A stretch of 64,000 nucleotides of DNA from Acidovorax sp. sic0104. Its GTDB lineage: Bacteria > Pseudomonadota > Gammaproteobacteria > Burkholderiales > Burkholderiaceae_C. The notes beneath the pieces were generated by a model. It worked only from the letters and a program-made list of their open reading frames with translations. It was not told the DNA's origin and ran no database searches. Positions 37,103 to 46,638 of this stretch are shown in pieces. Position 1 is the first letter of the stretch, and each line of letters opens with the position of its first letter. The stretch lies in assembly GCF_019219095.1 (NCBI RefSeq), contig NZ_JAHUWH010000019.1:1-64000 (forward strand), read 5' to 3'. The translations under genes were made by a program, and so were the position numbers.

Positions 37103-38053
37103 CTAGGAATGTGGTCGACAGCAAACCTTGATATCGCATGGAAGAACTTTCTTCATTGCGTCATACACAACGATTTTTTTCCATGTGGCAGAGGAGTTGT
37201 ATCTGTCCTTAACGACTAAGCCAAGAACTTCGGGCACCGAGATGGCCCAACCCCAAGCGCTCCCAATCGACTCAGCAAACGGCAACTCCCAATCCTTGCA
37301 CAGTTGCTTCTCAATAGCATCGATTGCTCTGGCTTCCGATCCAAAACAGCCAACAAATTCCAAGACGAATCGGGTCCAATTTTCGTGGATGAAAGTCGAT
37401 GGTTGCTCATGAAAAGCTTCCGCGCATAGTTTCACAAATCGGCGGTAGGCGTTTCCTGTAGGGACTGCCAGCTCGACTGGTTCAATTTTGTGGCAGGTAT
37501 GACATCTCTCGCCTGGAAGTCGCAGCTTGATAGGGTCGCGGTCATAGCATTGACATAGGCCGTCTACGGTGACGAGCGGAGTGCAATGTGTGGGGCACAT
37601 CAACACGAACGGGAGCTGATGAAACACATGCCATGAGGCAAACCCAAGCTCACCGGACTCCGCATCAGCGCAAATTGGGCACCAACGTAGCACAGCACCT
37701 CGCACGTGTACTTGAGTGCTTGCTTGAAGCTCACCGCAAAGTCGGCGCCCCCCTATAAGGCTACTGCTTGCCCTTTCGGCATCCAAGCTAGACAACCCCA
37801 ATCTGGCGAAGCCAAAGACAGTGTGCTTGACCAGAACGTCTTGCGGCGTGACTTTGCCAGCAAAGTAGTTTCTACTCACCCAACCAGCCCCGACTCCAAA
37901 GGCGTTAATTGAGTGTGCGTTAAACCCGTAGAACTCACGTCTTGTGTAAACCCTTGTCCTCGCAGCTTGCGTTCGAAGAGTTAGTACAAACGCCGTGTGA
38001 AGGCTAGCTCCTACCGGTAGACAGGTTCCTGAGCTTCTCAGATTATTTCGCAA
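37103..38053 (-). CDS. TniQ-family protein (transposon target selection), orphan
   Basis: 316 residues. A zinc-ribbon block WCPICADAESGELGFASWHV, then FHQLPFVLMCPTHCTPL, is the hallmark of TniQ/TnsD. A second Cys pair group follows (GLCQCYD; ERCHTCHK). TniQ proteins guide Tn7-like or Tn5053-like elements to their site. No tnsA, tnsB, tnsC or tniA/tniB homologue and no CRISPR array is in the window, so it is an orphan or a remnant. The gene is much less GC-rich than the surrounding chromosome, indicating recent acquisition. The N-terminal 60 residues match the family poorly and the start is uncertain. Confidence 0.7.
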   Translation of the reverse strand: MRNNLRSSGTCLPVGASLHTAFVLTLRTQAARTRVYTRREFYGFNAHSINAFGVGAGWVSRNYFAGKVTPQDVLVKHTVFGFARLGLSSLDAERASSSLIGGRRLCGELQASTQVHVRGAVLRWCPICADAESGELGFASWHVFHQLPFVLMCPTHCTPLVTVDGLCQCYDRDPIKLRLPGERCHTCHKIEPVELAVPTGNAYRRFVKLCAEAFHEQPSTFIHENWTRFVLEFVGCFGSEARAIDAIEKQLCKDWELPFAESIGSAWGWAISVPEVLGLVVKDRYNSSATWKKIVVYDAMKKVLPCDIKVCCRPHS

Positions 38054-38651
38054 CTCTATTCCCTTGGCACTGCATACTCGCTAAGCTCAAATTCCAGTTT
38101 TTGCAAACTTTGCATGGCTTTCTGAAACCCTGTTCACAACGGCCTGCACAGGTAAAAATGACAACTCCAATTCAAAACTCTATTCAGGCACACCATTTTC
38201 TGGTTCAGGGGAAGAAAGTTCAAGGCAGCGGCAGGAATGGTTGGCGATGCACTGGATGGTAAGGCGAATGCCGGGCCACGACCGGCTTCTCCTACAGCTC
38301 GCTACCGGTCAGGCGTGCAGGGGCGCGACGGGCTGCCTGTCGCTGACGCTGCCGGGCGCCCCATCGGCACCCGTTGCCGCCGGGCGCAGCGGGGGCGGCA
38401 CTCGGGCGGCCGGGAGGGCCCGGGGGCAGGCCGTGTGGCACGCGGTCAACGCCCGAAAGCTGTCGCACACCAGCAGTTGGCTCGAAAAGCATTGGTATTG
38501 GAGAAGGCTTTGCATGGACGCAGACCTGGGGGAAAGTCGATTCCGCCCAGGCCATTCCGGGCGGCGGATTCATAGCGTCGCGCACGCTGCAGCCATCGCA
38601 CGTAGGCTGACGGCTCTACCGCTGTAGGCCGGCGCCGGGCGTCGCCCACCG
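38054..38651. other. Right edge of the accessory region, no supportable gene
   Basis: The first 170 bp are AT-rich, and composition jumps to backbone GC near 38220. From there to the next gene short high-GC frames exist on both strands but none looks coding. The shift marks the end of the acquired segment. Confidence 0.45.
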
Positions 38652-40190
38652 TCAGCGCAGGCTCAGCGTCTCGCGCTTCCAGCCCGCGTCCTGCCAGCGC
38701 TGGAACACCGGCAGCGCAGCCACGTCGCCCGTCACGCGTTCGGTGGACAAGCCATCGATGCGCACCACCTCGAAGCTCTTGCGGTAGCGGCCCTGGCCGC
38801 GCGCCTCGCGCGCCACCAGCATCTGTTGCCCGCCGGGCACCCAGCCGGCCCATTCGGCATAGCCGGTTTCGGGCGACGTGGGCGCGGGCGGCAGCACGTC
38901 CACCACCCAATCGCCGCCCGCCTTGCGCAGGACCCACAGCTCGCGCCAGCCTTCGAGCGGCTGCACGGCCAGCGCCACGGCATTGCCTTCGCGGTTGACG
39001 GTGGCGGAGGCCGTCCACACCACGCCATAGGTGCAGCGGCGCACCAGCGGCTCCCTGGCGCCGTGCTGGGCATCCACCAGCAGCACGCAGGTCTCTCCTG
39101 GCGCGCCCGGCTGCACCACCACGGCGGGCCGCTTGGCATCGACCACAGGCACGGCGGCCGGGACCAGCGCCCAGCGCACGGCGCTCACCCGCATGGCGGC
39201 GTCGTTGTAGGCGGGCTGGTCCTCGTCGGGCAGATCGCTCTTGCTCACGCCGGCAAACTCCGCCAATGCCCGGGACGCGGCCGCGCCTGCGGCCTGCGCG
39301 CCGTCCTTGCGCGCCTGCTGGAAGGCCACGGCGCCCCACAGGCCCGCGCGGCGCATCTGCACACGATTGCGCAGGTAGCTCGGCAGCCCGGCAACATCGA
39401 CCTTCTCCAGCACCTGGGCCTGCCAGTCCTGCAGCCTGGCGCGCTCGTGCGCGGGCAGGTCGGGGTTGGTGCATTCGGGCCGCGTGAGCGCCAGGGCGGC
39501 GCGCGCGCGCTGATCGGCGCTGGCGGCGGGCATGGCCAGCAGGCGGCGGAAGGCCTCGCCGTCATAGCAGACCTGCATGCGGCCTTCGACTTCGTAGGTG
39601 GTGAAGCGCACGCCGTAGCCGCTGGCCACGTCCAGGTGCGCCGACAGCGCGGCGCCGCCGGCCTTGCCCGCAGCCGTGCTGGCGGGCGGGGCCGATGCCC
39701 TGCGGGCCAGGCGGTCGGCGAAGGTGCCCAGGGCATCGAAGGCCAGCGCGCCCTGCTCGCCCGCAATCGCCGCGGCGGGCGCCGCTTGCAGGTAGGCGGC
39801 CGTGAGGCCTATGCCCATCGCCTCGGCGCCGGGCGTGTCGCGCACGAAGCGCAACACCGACAGCAGCGCGGGGCCGTCTGCCTCTGTGAGCGAGACCCGG
39901 CGCACATCGCTCGCACGGACGAACCCGCCGCGCTCGCGCTTGTGGTCCCACACCTGCAGGTAGTCCATGCGCTCGCCGCGCACTTCCAGCACCTCGCCCT
40001 GCCACAGCACGGTCTGCTGCAGGGCCGAGTCGCGCGGCGCGGCACGCAGGCTGGATTGGTCCTGCACGACGATGGCACTGCCCAGCGTGGCGGCAGAAGC
40101 GGGCATGGGGGGAACGGCAGCGCAGACGACCGTGGTGGCGGCGCTGGCGATGGCCGTGGCCAGCGTGAAGAGGGTGCGCTTCATGGTCAT
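38652..40190 (-). CDS. Secreted protein with SH3-like domain
   Basis: 512 residues beginning with a signal peptide (MKRTLFTLATAIASAATTVV core, cleavage near residue 33). A bacterial SH3-like segment follows (SSLRAAPRDSALQQTVLWQG, EVLEVRGERMDYLQVWDH, GGFVRASDVRRV). The remainder has no family I recognise; it contains scattered Cys and a repeated strand pattern near the C-terminus. ATGA overlap with the SPFH gene upstream shows they form an operon. It probably acts in the periplasm together with the membrane-anchored SPFH protein. Confidence 0.75.
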   Translation of the reverse strand: MTMKRTLFTLATAIASAATTVVCAAVPPMPASAATLGSAIVVQDQSSLRAAPRDSALQQTVLWQGEVLEVRGERMDYLQVWDHKRERGGFVRASDVRRVSLTEADGPALLSVLRFVRDTPGAEAMGIGLTAAYLQAAPAAAIAGEQGALAFDALGTFADRLARRASAPPASTAAGKAGGAALSAHLDVASGYGVRFTTYEVEGRMQVCYDGEAFRRLLAMPAASADQRARAALALTRPECTNPDLPAHERARLQDWQAQVLEKVDVAGLPSYLRNRVQMRRAGLWGAVAFQQARKDGAQAAGAAASRALAEFAGVSKSDLPDEDQPAYNDAAMRVSAVRWALVPAAVPVVDAKRPAVVVQPGAPGETCVLLVDAQHGAREPLVRRCTYGVVWTASATVNREGNAVALAVQPLEGWRELWVLRKAGGDWVVDVLPPAPTSPETGYAEWAGWVPGGQQMLVAREARGQGRYRKSFEVVRIDGLSTERVTGDVAALPVFQRWQDAGWKRETLSLR

Positions 40191-41527
40191 TGCTCCGTGG
40201 ATGGGGTCATGGAGGCGTCGTCGGCGCCGGTCTGGGTTGCGGCGGCCTGGGCATTGCGGCTGCCGCCCAGCAGCGCCGCACCGATGAAGTCGCCGTTGGC
40301 AGGTGGCGGCGCGATGATGACCTGGATCTTGTCCGAGAGCTTGTCCGCCAGCGTCTTCTGGATGAGCAGCGGATGGCGGGTGACCAGCGCGCCCTCACGG
40401 GCCATCTGCTCGGCATTCACCTTGCCGATGCGGTCCATGCGGTAGGCCTCGGCCTCGGCGAGCTTCTGGCGGGCGTCGGCCTCGCCGGTGGCTTCGATGC
40501 GGCGGGCCTGGGCATTGCCTTCAGCGGCCTTCACACGGGCCACGCGCTCGGCCTCGGCTTCCAGCTGGCGCTGCTCGATCTGGCGCTGCTTGAAGGGCAG
40601 CACGTGCTTCATGGCCTCTTCCTGGGCGCGCGCGGCGATGACCTGTTCGCGTGCCGCGGCCTCGGCGGCCACTTCGCGGCGGACCTTTTCTGCCGATGCG
40701 TCGAGCTCGGTTTCCTTCACGCGCTTGTCCTTGAGCTCCAGCGTGTAGCGCATCTTCTCGGAGGCCAGTTCCTCGGCCAGCAGGCTGTCCATGCCGCGGC
40801 GGTACTCGGCGGGCAGGTCCACCTTGCCGATCTGCACGCTGCGCAGCAGCACGCCGTCGGCCGCGAGGCGGGTGCGCAGCTCGGTCTCGATGATCTGGGC
40901 GATCTCGGCACGCTTGGACGAGAAGATCTCCCGCACGGTGTAGCGTGCAAACACCTTGTAGACCAGGCCCTGAACGGCAGGGGACACGATGTCGGCATCG
41001 ACGTCATCCGGAAGATTGCCGGTTTTCACGGCGGCGGAAGAAGGGTCCAGCGCATAGCGAACGCTGAGGTCCAGACCGAAAGACAGGCCTTCCACCGATT
41101 GCAGTGGCGCGCTGCCGCTGGCCTGGCGCATGGCTTCGGGGCGGTAGCTCTGGTCGCGCAACGAGAACACGCGCACGCTGTGCACACCGGGCAGCACCCA
41201 CACACCACCGTCGCGCCACTGGGTGACCGAGCCAGTGAACTGGTTCATGCGCAGGCCCAGCTCGCCCTGGTCCAGGTGGCGCACCGGCGGGTTGCGCACC
41301 ACGGCCACGGCCGCCACGGCGACAGCCGTGCCGGCCACCATCCAGCGCACGGTGCGCGCGGTGGGCAGCAGGTAGGACCACCGGATGCTGCGGCTGTCCT
41401 GATGCGCCTCCAGGGCGGGGCCTGCAGCGAGGGCTTGGTCGTGCAGTGCATCGGCGTCGGCAACGGAGGGCTCTGCGGCACTGCGGCCGCGCAGGGCTTG
41501 GACGATGCGGTTCCAGGCGAATTTCAT
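40187..41527 (-). CDS. SPFH/band-7 (prohibitin-like) membrane protein
   Basis: 446 residues. One transmembrane segment at residues 62-77 (WMVAGTAVAVAAVAVV), then an SPFH domain (GSVTQWRDGGVWVLPGVHSV, VEGLSFGLDLSVRYALDPSS, VDLPAEYRRGMDSLLAEELA), and a long Ala/Glu/Arg coiled coil of the flotillin type (EVAAEAAAREQVIAARAQEE). Such proteins form oligomeric membrane microdomain or protease-associated scaffolds. I take the ATG at 41527; the in-frame extension upstream is antisense to the promoter region. It forms an operon with the secreted SH3-like protein and is divergent from a two-component system 229 bp away. Confidence 0.88.
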   Translation of the reverse strand: MKFAWNRIVQALRGRSAAEPSVADADALHDQALAAGPALEAHQDSRSIRWSYLLPTARTVRWMVAGTAVAVAAVAVVRNPPVRHLDQGELGLRMNQFTGSVTQWRDGGVWVLPGVHSVRVFSLRDQSYRPEAMRQASGSAPLQSVEGLSFGLDLSVRYALDPSSAAVKTGNLPDDVDADIVSPAVQGLVYKVFARYTVREIFSSKRAEIAQIIETELRTRLAADGVLLRSVQIGKVDLPAEYRRGMDSLLAEELASEKMRYTLELKDKRVKETELDASAEKVRREVAAEAAAREQVIAARAQEEAMKHVLPFKQRQIEQRQLEAEAERVARVKAAEGNAQARRIEATGEADARQKLAEAEAYRMDRIGKVNAEQMAREGALVTRHPLLIQKTLADKLSDKIQVIIAPPPANGDFIGAALLGGSRNAQAAATQTGADDASMTPSTEQ

Positions 41528-41756
41528 GGTGTTTCTCTCTCTCGGTTGGGTGGTGTTGTTGTCGGGGCCTGAGCAACCGATGGGTGGCGGCTCATTGGTA
41601 GGTGATTCTTCGGAGAACCCGCGGAAGCAACAACGCGGCGCACGCCCCAAAGCCCTCACGGCCGGCGAGCGAACGCTCCGGCCCCGGAAGAAAAACTCAC
41701 ACCGCCCCGTGGGGAGCGCCGGGATAATCCGGCCAACACCACCGCAAAGCGCTTTC

Positions 41757-42512
41757 ATGACCCTCAACGCACCCATGGCACGCATGGCACGCATCGCCGT
41801 GATCGAAGACGACCTGCCCACCAGCAACCAGCTGGCAGGCTGGATTGCCAGCGCGAAGAGCGGCATCGTGATCGACCAGTGGTTCACGCGCGACGACGCC
41901 GAAGCCGCGCTGGCGCGCGAGTACTACGACGCGGTGGTGCTCGACATCGAACTGGGCCGCGAGCGCCATGCGGGCGTGGCGCTCATCAACGCGATCAACA
42001 AGCGCCGCCAGGGCACGCCCGTGCTGGTGGTGTCGGCCATGCCTGCCGCCATCTACCGCAGCATCATGAAGGCGCTGGATGCGTGGGATTACCTGCAGAA
42101 GACGACCTTTGAAGAGGCGGACTTCATCGAGACCTTCCTCGACATCCTGCGCACCACGCAGACAGCCCCCGCCCCAGCCGCGCCCGCCGCTGCGGCACCG
42201 GGCGACGCGCTGGTGCTAGACCCGCTGTGGCAGCGCACCCCCACCTGGCGCGGCGAGCGCATCAACCTGCCGCTCACCGCCCAGCGCATCCTGGCCACGC
42301 TGCACCAGCGCAGCGGCGAAGTGGTCTCCTACGATGAGCTGTTCGACGTGGTCAAGAGCGGCCGCAACCGCGACAACGTGCGCAAGCATGTGAGCACCAT
42401 CCGCGAGGCACTGCGCGAAGTGGACGCCACCTTCGAAGGCATCGAGAACGTGCCCATGCGCGGCTTCCGCTGGGTTGGCGTTCCCGCGCAGCCTGCGGCC
42501 AAGCGCCCATGA
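41757..42512 (+). CDS. Response regulator with winged-helix output domain
   Basis: 251 residues. The receiver domain has the acidic pocket at residues 17-19 (IEDDLP), the phosphoacceptor D63 in VVLDIELG and a conserved serine in VVSAMP. A Pro/Ala linker leads to a C-terminal OmpR-like winged helix (INLPLTAQRILATLHQRSGE, VVSYDELFDVVKSGRN, NVRKHVSTIREAL). Its TGA overlaps the kinase ATG, so the pair is coupled. It is divergent from the SPFH operon, a plausible target. Confidence 0.88.
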   Translation: MTLNAPMARMARIAVIEDDLPTSNQLAGWIASAKSGIVIDQWFTRDDAEAALAREYYDAVVLDIELGRERHAGVALINAINKRRQGTPVLVVSAMPAAIYRSIMKALDAWDYLQKTTFEEADFIETFLDILRTTQTAPAPAAPAAAAPGDALVLDPLWQRTPTWRGERINLPLTAQRILATLHQRSGEVVSYDELFDVVKSGRNRDNVRKHVSTIREALREVDATFEGIENVPMRGFRWVGVPAQPAAKRP

Positions 42513-44671
42513 AGCGCCTGCTGCGGCGCACGGCGCTGGAGATGCCTCGCCTGGAGATGCCCCGCCTGGGCCTGCCGGCGTTTCGCCTGCGCATCCTCGT
42601 GCGCAGCGTGTTCCTGCTGCTGGCAGCCGCCACCGTGGTGCTCAGCGTGGTGCTGCTCAAGGAGGAAAAGGAGCGCGCCTGGCAGGGCTACCAGAACGGC
42701 TTCAAGCGCAGCCAGTCCGAGGTGATGGCGCGCCTGCGCCACCCGTCGGGCCAGCTCGCGCTGCTCAACGCGCACATCCAGGGCCAGGGCGCCACCCCGC
42801 TCGCGCCGCTGCTGCTGCCGTATGCGGCCATCGACTTCGACGACCAGAACAAGGCGCAGCAGGCCGTCGAGATGGCCGGCTGCGCGGTGCAGTACCCCGA
42901 CGGCGCCTCGGCCTGCGCAGCGATCGGCAACAACCCCTATGCGGGCGGCTTCATCTATCTGGTGGGCAGCTTCTACGCGGGTGAACTGGTGGCGCGAGAG
43001 CGCGGCGCGCTGGACCTGGCGGGCGTACACCGCGCGCGCATCACGCTGGACATGCGCGGCACCACCCACCGCTGGGTAGCGCCGTTCGAGGCGCTGCCGC
43101 CGCAGGGCGGCATCCAGACGCGGGGCCGCCTCACGGGATTTGCGGACAGCGGCGACGACACCCTCGACGTGCGCGCGCGCCCGGTGCGCGATTTCCGGGG
43201 CTGGCTGTGGCAAGGCAACGCCTGCCGCGACCCCGCAGGCGCGGCGCCCGACTGCCTGCGCCGCACGTTCTATTCGATCCGACTGCCGGTGGAGCTGTTT
43301 CGCGAAGCGCTCTTCGGCAAGCAGCGCCTGGTGTGGCCACCCGAGGACCTGGGCAGCATGCGGGTGCGCGTGGAGATGCTGGGGCCAGTGGCCGACACCG
43401 GAAGCTCCCCCAACGCCACGCCCGTGCTGTTCGACAGCAACGCGCCCGGCGCACAGCCCGCTGCGTCGTTGGCCGACGTGGCACGCTCGCTGTTGCCGGG
43501 CGAGAAAGTACAGATCCGCAAGCTGGGCAGCAGCGAACAGGACGCGCTCACCCTGCGAGGCTCCGAGGTCGAAGCGGGCCCCTCGGCGCCGTGGCTGATA
43601 CGCCTGATCAGCTGGCTGCCGCTGGACATGCAGGGCCCGGGCCAGGTGCAGGCAGTGCCCGCCGGGCTGGACATCCTCGACACGCCGCTGGGCAACTACG
43701 CCGTCACCTTCACCGGCAACCTGCGCGGCGTGGAGCAAGGCCTGGCGGTCGTGGCCACCCGCATGTCGTGGTACCTGGGGGCCATGCTGGCCGCCATCGC
43801 GCTGGCCTGGCTGGCGGTGGAAGTGGGCCTGCTCAGGCGCGTGACAGCGCTCACCCGCCGCGCGGCCGCCGTCTCGTACAACGTGCAGGACGGCCACATC
43901 GGACCGCGCCTGGGCGACCTGGACGTGTCGGACCTGCGCGGTTCGGACGAGCTGGGCATCCTGGCGGGCGGCCTGGCCGACCTGCTGCAGCGCGTGAAGG
44001 ACGACCTCCAGCGCGAACAGCTGCGCGCTCAGCAGGAGCGCGACATGTGGCACGCCGTGGGCCACGAGATCATGTCGCCGCTGCAGTCCCTCATGGTGCT
44101 GCACGGCGGGCCCGGAGACCCGGGGCACCGCTACGTTCAGCGCATGCAGCAGGCAGTGCACGTGCTCTACGGCACGGCCTCGCCGGCCGAGGCGCTGCAG
44201 GCCGCCGACCTGCCCCAGGGCCGGCTCGACCTGGACGCCTTCCTGCGCCACGTGGCCGACAACGCGCATTTCGCGGGCATCGGCAATGTGGTGTACGACG
44301 GCGGCGCGGGGCCAGTGATCGTGCGGGCCGACGAGTTTGCGCTGGAAGATGTGGTGACGCACATCCTGGGCAACGCGGACCGCTACCGCCCGGCCGGCAC
44401 GGCGATCGTGCTCACGCTCGCCGCGTCGGAATCCACCGCCAGCGCCACGTTGCACAACCAGGGCTCCACCATCGAGGAGGACCTGCTGGGACGCATCTTC
44501 GAGCTGGGCGTGTCGGACCCCAGCCAGCCCACGCCGCCGGGCGGGTCGGAGCACCGGGGCCAGGGCCTGTTCGTCGCCAAGACCTACATGGCCAAGATGG
44601 GCGGCACCGTCAACGCCCGCAATACGGCCGACGGTGTGGCGTTCACGCTGACCTTCCAGCGGCTGGGGTAA
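42509..44671 (+). CDS. Sensor histidine kinase
   Basis: 720 residues. The N-terminal transmembrane helix (ILVRSVFLLLAAATVVLSVV) and a second near residue 420 (MLAAIALAWLAVEVGLL) enclose a large periplasmic sensor of unknown type. A HAMP-like linker follows, then the H-box with H519 in AVGHEIMSPLQSL. The ATPase domain shows an N-box (DVVTHILGNADRYRP) and the GQGLFVAKTYMAKMGG lid. The usual DxGxG box is degenerate (HNQGSTI), as in some divergent kinases. Coupled by ATGA to the response regulator. Confidence 0.88.
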   Translation: MKRLLRRTALEMPRLEMPRLGLPAFRLRILVRSVFLLLAAATVVLSVVLLKEEKERAWQGYQNGFKRSQSEVMARLRHPSGQLALLNAHIQGQGATPLAPLLLPYAAIDFDDQNKAQQAVEMAGCAVQYPDGASACAAIGNNPYAGGFIYLVGSFYAGELVARERGALDLAGVHRARITLDMRGTTHRWVAPFEALPPQGGIQTRGRLTGFADSGDDTLDVRARPVRDFRGWLWQGNACRDPAGAAPDCLRRTFYSIRLPVELFREALFGKQRLVWPPEDLGSMRVRVEMLGPVADTGSSPNATPVLFDSNAPGAQPAASLADVARSLLPGEKVQIRKLGSSEQDALTLRGSEVEAGPSAPWLIRLISWLPLDMQGPGQVQAVPAGLDILDTPLGNYAVTFTGNLRGVEQGLAVVATRMSWYLGAMLAAIALAWLAVEVGLLRRVTALTRRAAAVSYNVQDGHIGPRLGDLDVSDLRGSDELGILAGGLADLLQRVKDDLQREQLRAQQERDMWHAVGHEIMSPLQSLMVLHGGPGDPGHRYVQRMQQAVHVLYGTASPAEALQAADLPQGRLDLDAFLRHVADNAHFAGIGNVVYDGGAGPVIVRADEFALEDVVTHILGNADRYRPAGTAIVLTLAASESTASATLHNQGSTIEEDLLGRIFELGVSDPSQPTPPGGSEHRGQGLFVAKTYMAKMGGTVNARNTADGVAFTLTFQRLG

Positions 44672-44881
44672 GCCCGGGCACAACTTGGCGGGGAGAGATA
44701 AGGCGAGCGCGGGCCCTTGCGCAAGGGCAATCCAAGGGCAGTCAGCGGGCGTGTGCGCGCACGGCCAAGGGCGGCGGCGTCCGACAGCGGCTGGCGGGCG
44801 CACGCCCTACGCTGCAATGCATTCCCTCGCACCCCGGTGCGCCCGTTCATCCCAGCGCCCAGCGCGCAAGGAGTTTCCTCG

Positions 44882-45268
44882 ATGCCACGCTTTGCCTTCA
44901 TCACTCCCGCCCTCACCGCCGTGCTGCTCGCTACCTCGGCGGCTGCCATCGCCCAGGCTCCGGCCGGCGACGCCCGCGCCCGCTACGAGCAGGAGCGCGA
45001 GAAGTGCATGACCAACAACACCCAGGACTCGCTGGCCACCTGCCTGCGCGAGGCCAACAACGCCCTGGACGCATCGCGCAAGGGCCAGCTCAGCAACCCC
45101 GGCCCCGCCGCTGCAGACAACGCCACCCAGCGCTGCGACGCATTCCAGACGGCCGCCGAACAGGCAGAGTGCGTGCGCCGCACCCAGTCCACATCCACCA
45201 GCGGCTCGGTGTCGGGCGGCGGTGTGCTGCGTGAGTCGGTCACCACCACGGTCATCCCGGCAAAGTGA
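44882..45268 (+). CDS. Secreted hypothetical protein
   Basis: 128 residues with a clear signal peptide (LTAVLLATSAAAIAQAPAG, cleavage after about residue 25). The mature part is hydrophilic with four cysteines in a C-x(n)-C pattern (EKCMTNN, ATCLREANN, QRCDAFQ, AECVRR), probably two disulphides in the periplasm. No family recognised. AAGGAG precedes the ATG. It follows the kinase by 210 bp and probably has its own promoter. Confidence 0.7.
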   Translation: MPRFAFITPALTAVLLATSAAAIAQAPAGDARARYEQEREKCMTNNTQDSLATCLREANNALDASRKGQLSNPGPAAADNATQRCDAFQTAAEQAECVRRTQSTSTSGSVSGGGVLRESVTTTVIPAK

Positions 45269-45331
45269 ACCTGCGGCGCCCGACAAAAAATCGAATAAAA
45301 ATCGGCTCCGCCACTTACCCATCAAGCGCCG

Positions 45332-45375
45332 AAAGCTACTAAAAACATAGCAACATCCTGCGCAACTGGCGCGAT
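45332..45375. repeat. Comamonadaceae-type interspersed repeat, diverged intergenic copy
   Basis: AAAGCTACTAAAAACATAGC followed by a GCGCAACTGGCGC block resembles the AT-rich core plus GC-rich arm of the interspersed repeat also found inside thiL and pncC here. It lies between the secreted protein and rpe. Confidence 0.45.
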
Positions 45376-45454
45376 CCAGACCAGCGCACCCGTGGAACTG
45401 GCTTTGCCAGGCCACAGGGTGCGTCCCCCTTGAAGGGAGAAGGCGCGCAGCGCC

Positions 45455-46141
45455 TCAGGGGGTGGCCAAAGCCTCTCGCATCGTGTCGATGACGCCCTTG
45501 TAGTCGGGCTTGCCGAAGATCGCGCTGCCGGCCACGAAGGTGTCGGCACCGGCATCGGCCACGCGGCGGATGTTGTCGGTCTTGATGCCGCCGTCCACCT
45601 CCAGGCGGATGTCCTTGCCCGTCGCATCGATGCGGCGGCGCACATCCTCGATCTTGCGCAGGGCCGAATCGATGAAGCTCTGGCCGCCAAAGCCCGGGTT
45701 CACGCTCATGATGAGGATGAGGTCGATGTCGTCGATCACCCAGTCCAGAACATCCAGCGGCGCGGCCGGGTTGAATACCAGCCCGGCCTTCACGCCCTTC
45801 CCGCGGATGGCCTGGATGCTGCGGTGCACATGACCAGACGCATCGGGGTGGAAGCTGATGTAGTCAGCGCCCGCTTCGGCAAACGCTGCGGCCAGCGCGT
45901 CCACGGGCTGGATCATCAGGTGCACGTCGATGGGCACCGCCACGCCGTCGGCCGTCTTGGAGTGCGGCTTCAGCGCCTGGCAGATCATCGGGCCGAAGGT
46001 GAGGTTGGGCACGTAATGGTTGTCCATCACGTCGAAATGGATCCAGTCCGCGCCGGCGGCAATGACGTTGCGCACTTCTTCGCCCAGGCGGGCAAAGTCG
46101 GCGGAGAGGATCGAGGGGGCGATTTGGAATGTGCGGCTCAT
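45455..46141 (-). CDS. rpe: Ribulose-phosphate 3-epimerase
   Basis: 228-residue TIM-barrel enzyme interconverting ribulose 5-phosphate and xylulose 5-phosphate in the pentose phosphate and Calvin pathways. Conserved blocks: [37 protein letters not shown] (catalytic Asp and metal His), [25 protein letters not shown] and [12 protein letters not shown]. Full length. Divergent from apaG, 89 bp apart. Confidence 0.95.
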   Translation of the reverse strand: MSRTFQIAPSILSADFARLGEEVRNVIAAGADWIHFDVMDNHYVPNLTFGPMICQALKPHSKTADGVAVPIDVHLMIQPVDALAAAFAEAGADYISFHPDASGHVHRSIQAIRGKGVKAGLVFNPAAPLDVLDWVIDDIDLILIMSVNPGFGGQSFIDSALRKIEDVRRRIDATGKDIRLEVDGGIKTDNIRRVADAGADTFVAGSAIFGKPDYKGVIDTMREALATP

Positions 46142-46230
46142 GCCCCGATTGTCGCAAAGCGTGCGGCACCCAGGGATTTGGACTGCCGCGGCAGCGATGG
46201 CCGGGGGCCGCCAGCGTTACCATTCGGCCC

Positions 46231-46638
46231 ATGCCAAAGTACCAGTTTGACGTGACCGTGCTGCCCGAGTACCTGCCCGAGCAGTCCGCGCCGGATACCG
46301 GGGTGTTCAGCTTCGCCTACACCATCACGATCACCAACGCCGGCGATGCGCCGGCCCAGCTCATTGCGCGCCACTGGATCATCAGCGACTCGCGCGGCCA
46401 TACCGAGGAGGTCAAGGGCCTGGGCGTGGTGGGGCACCAGCCGCTGCTCAAGCCGGGCGAATCGTTTCAATACACCAGCGGATGCCGCCTGCGCACCGCC
46501 AGCGGCACCATGCATGGCACCTTCCACTGCGTGGGAGAAGAAGGCGAGCCGTTCGACACGCCCGTGCCGCTGTTCATGCTCGAAGCAATGGGCCACGGCC
46601 CTGCCGGCGAACCCCTGACCGGTCGGGTGCTTCATTGA
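46231..46638 (+). CDS. apaG: ApaG protein (DUF525)
   Basis: 135 residues of the fibronectin-III-like ApaG fold: YTITITNAGDAPAQLIARHW, HTEEVKGLGVVGHQPLLKPG, ESFQYTSGC and GTMHGTFHC. Its role is unclear; the family is linked to ApaH and to F-box proteins in eukaryotes. The ATG at 46231 gives the usual length. Its stop overlaps the putative TTG start of the next gene (TTGA). Confidence 0.93.
   Translation: MPKYQFDVTVLPEYLPEQSAPDTGVFSFAYTITITNAGDAPAQLIARHWIISDSRGHTEEVKGLGVVGHQPLLKPGESFQYTSGCRLRTASGTMHGTFHCVGEEGEPFDTPVPLFMLEAMGHGPAGEPLTGRVLH

Noticed and set aside
42329-44803. An 824-codon open frame antisense to the histidine kinase
   Set aside because: Same reason: the sense strand carries a coherent kinase with family motifs, the antisense does not.
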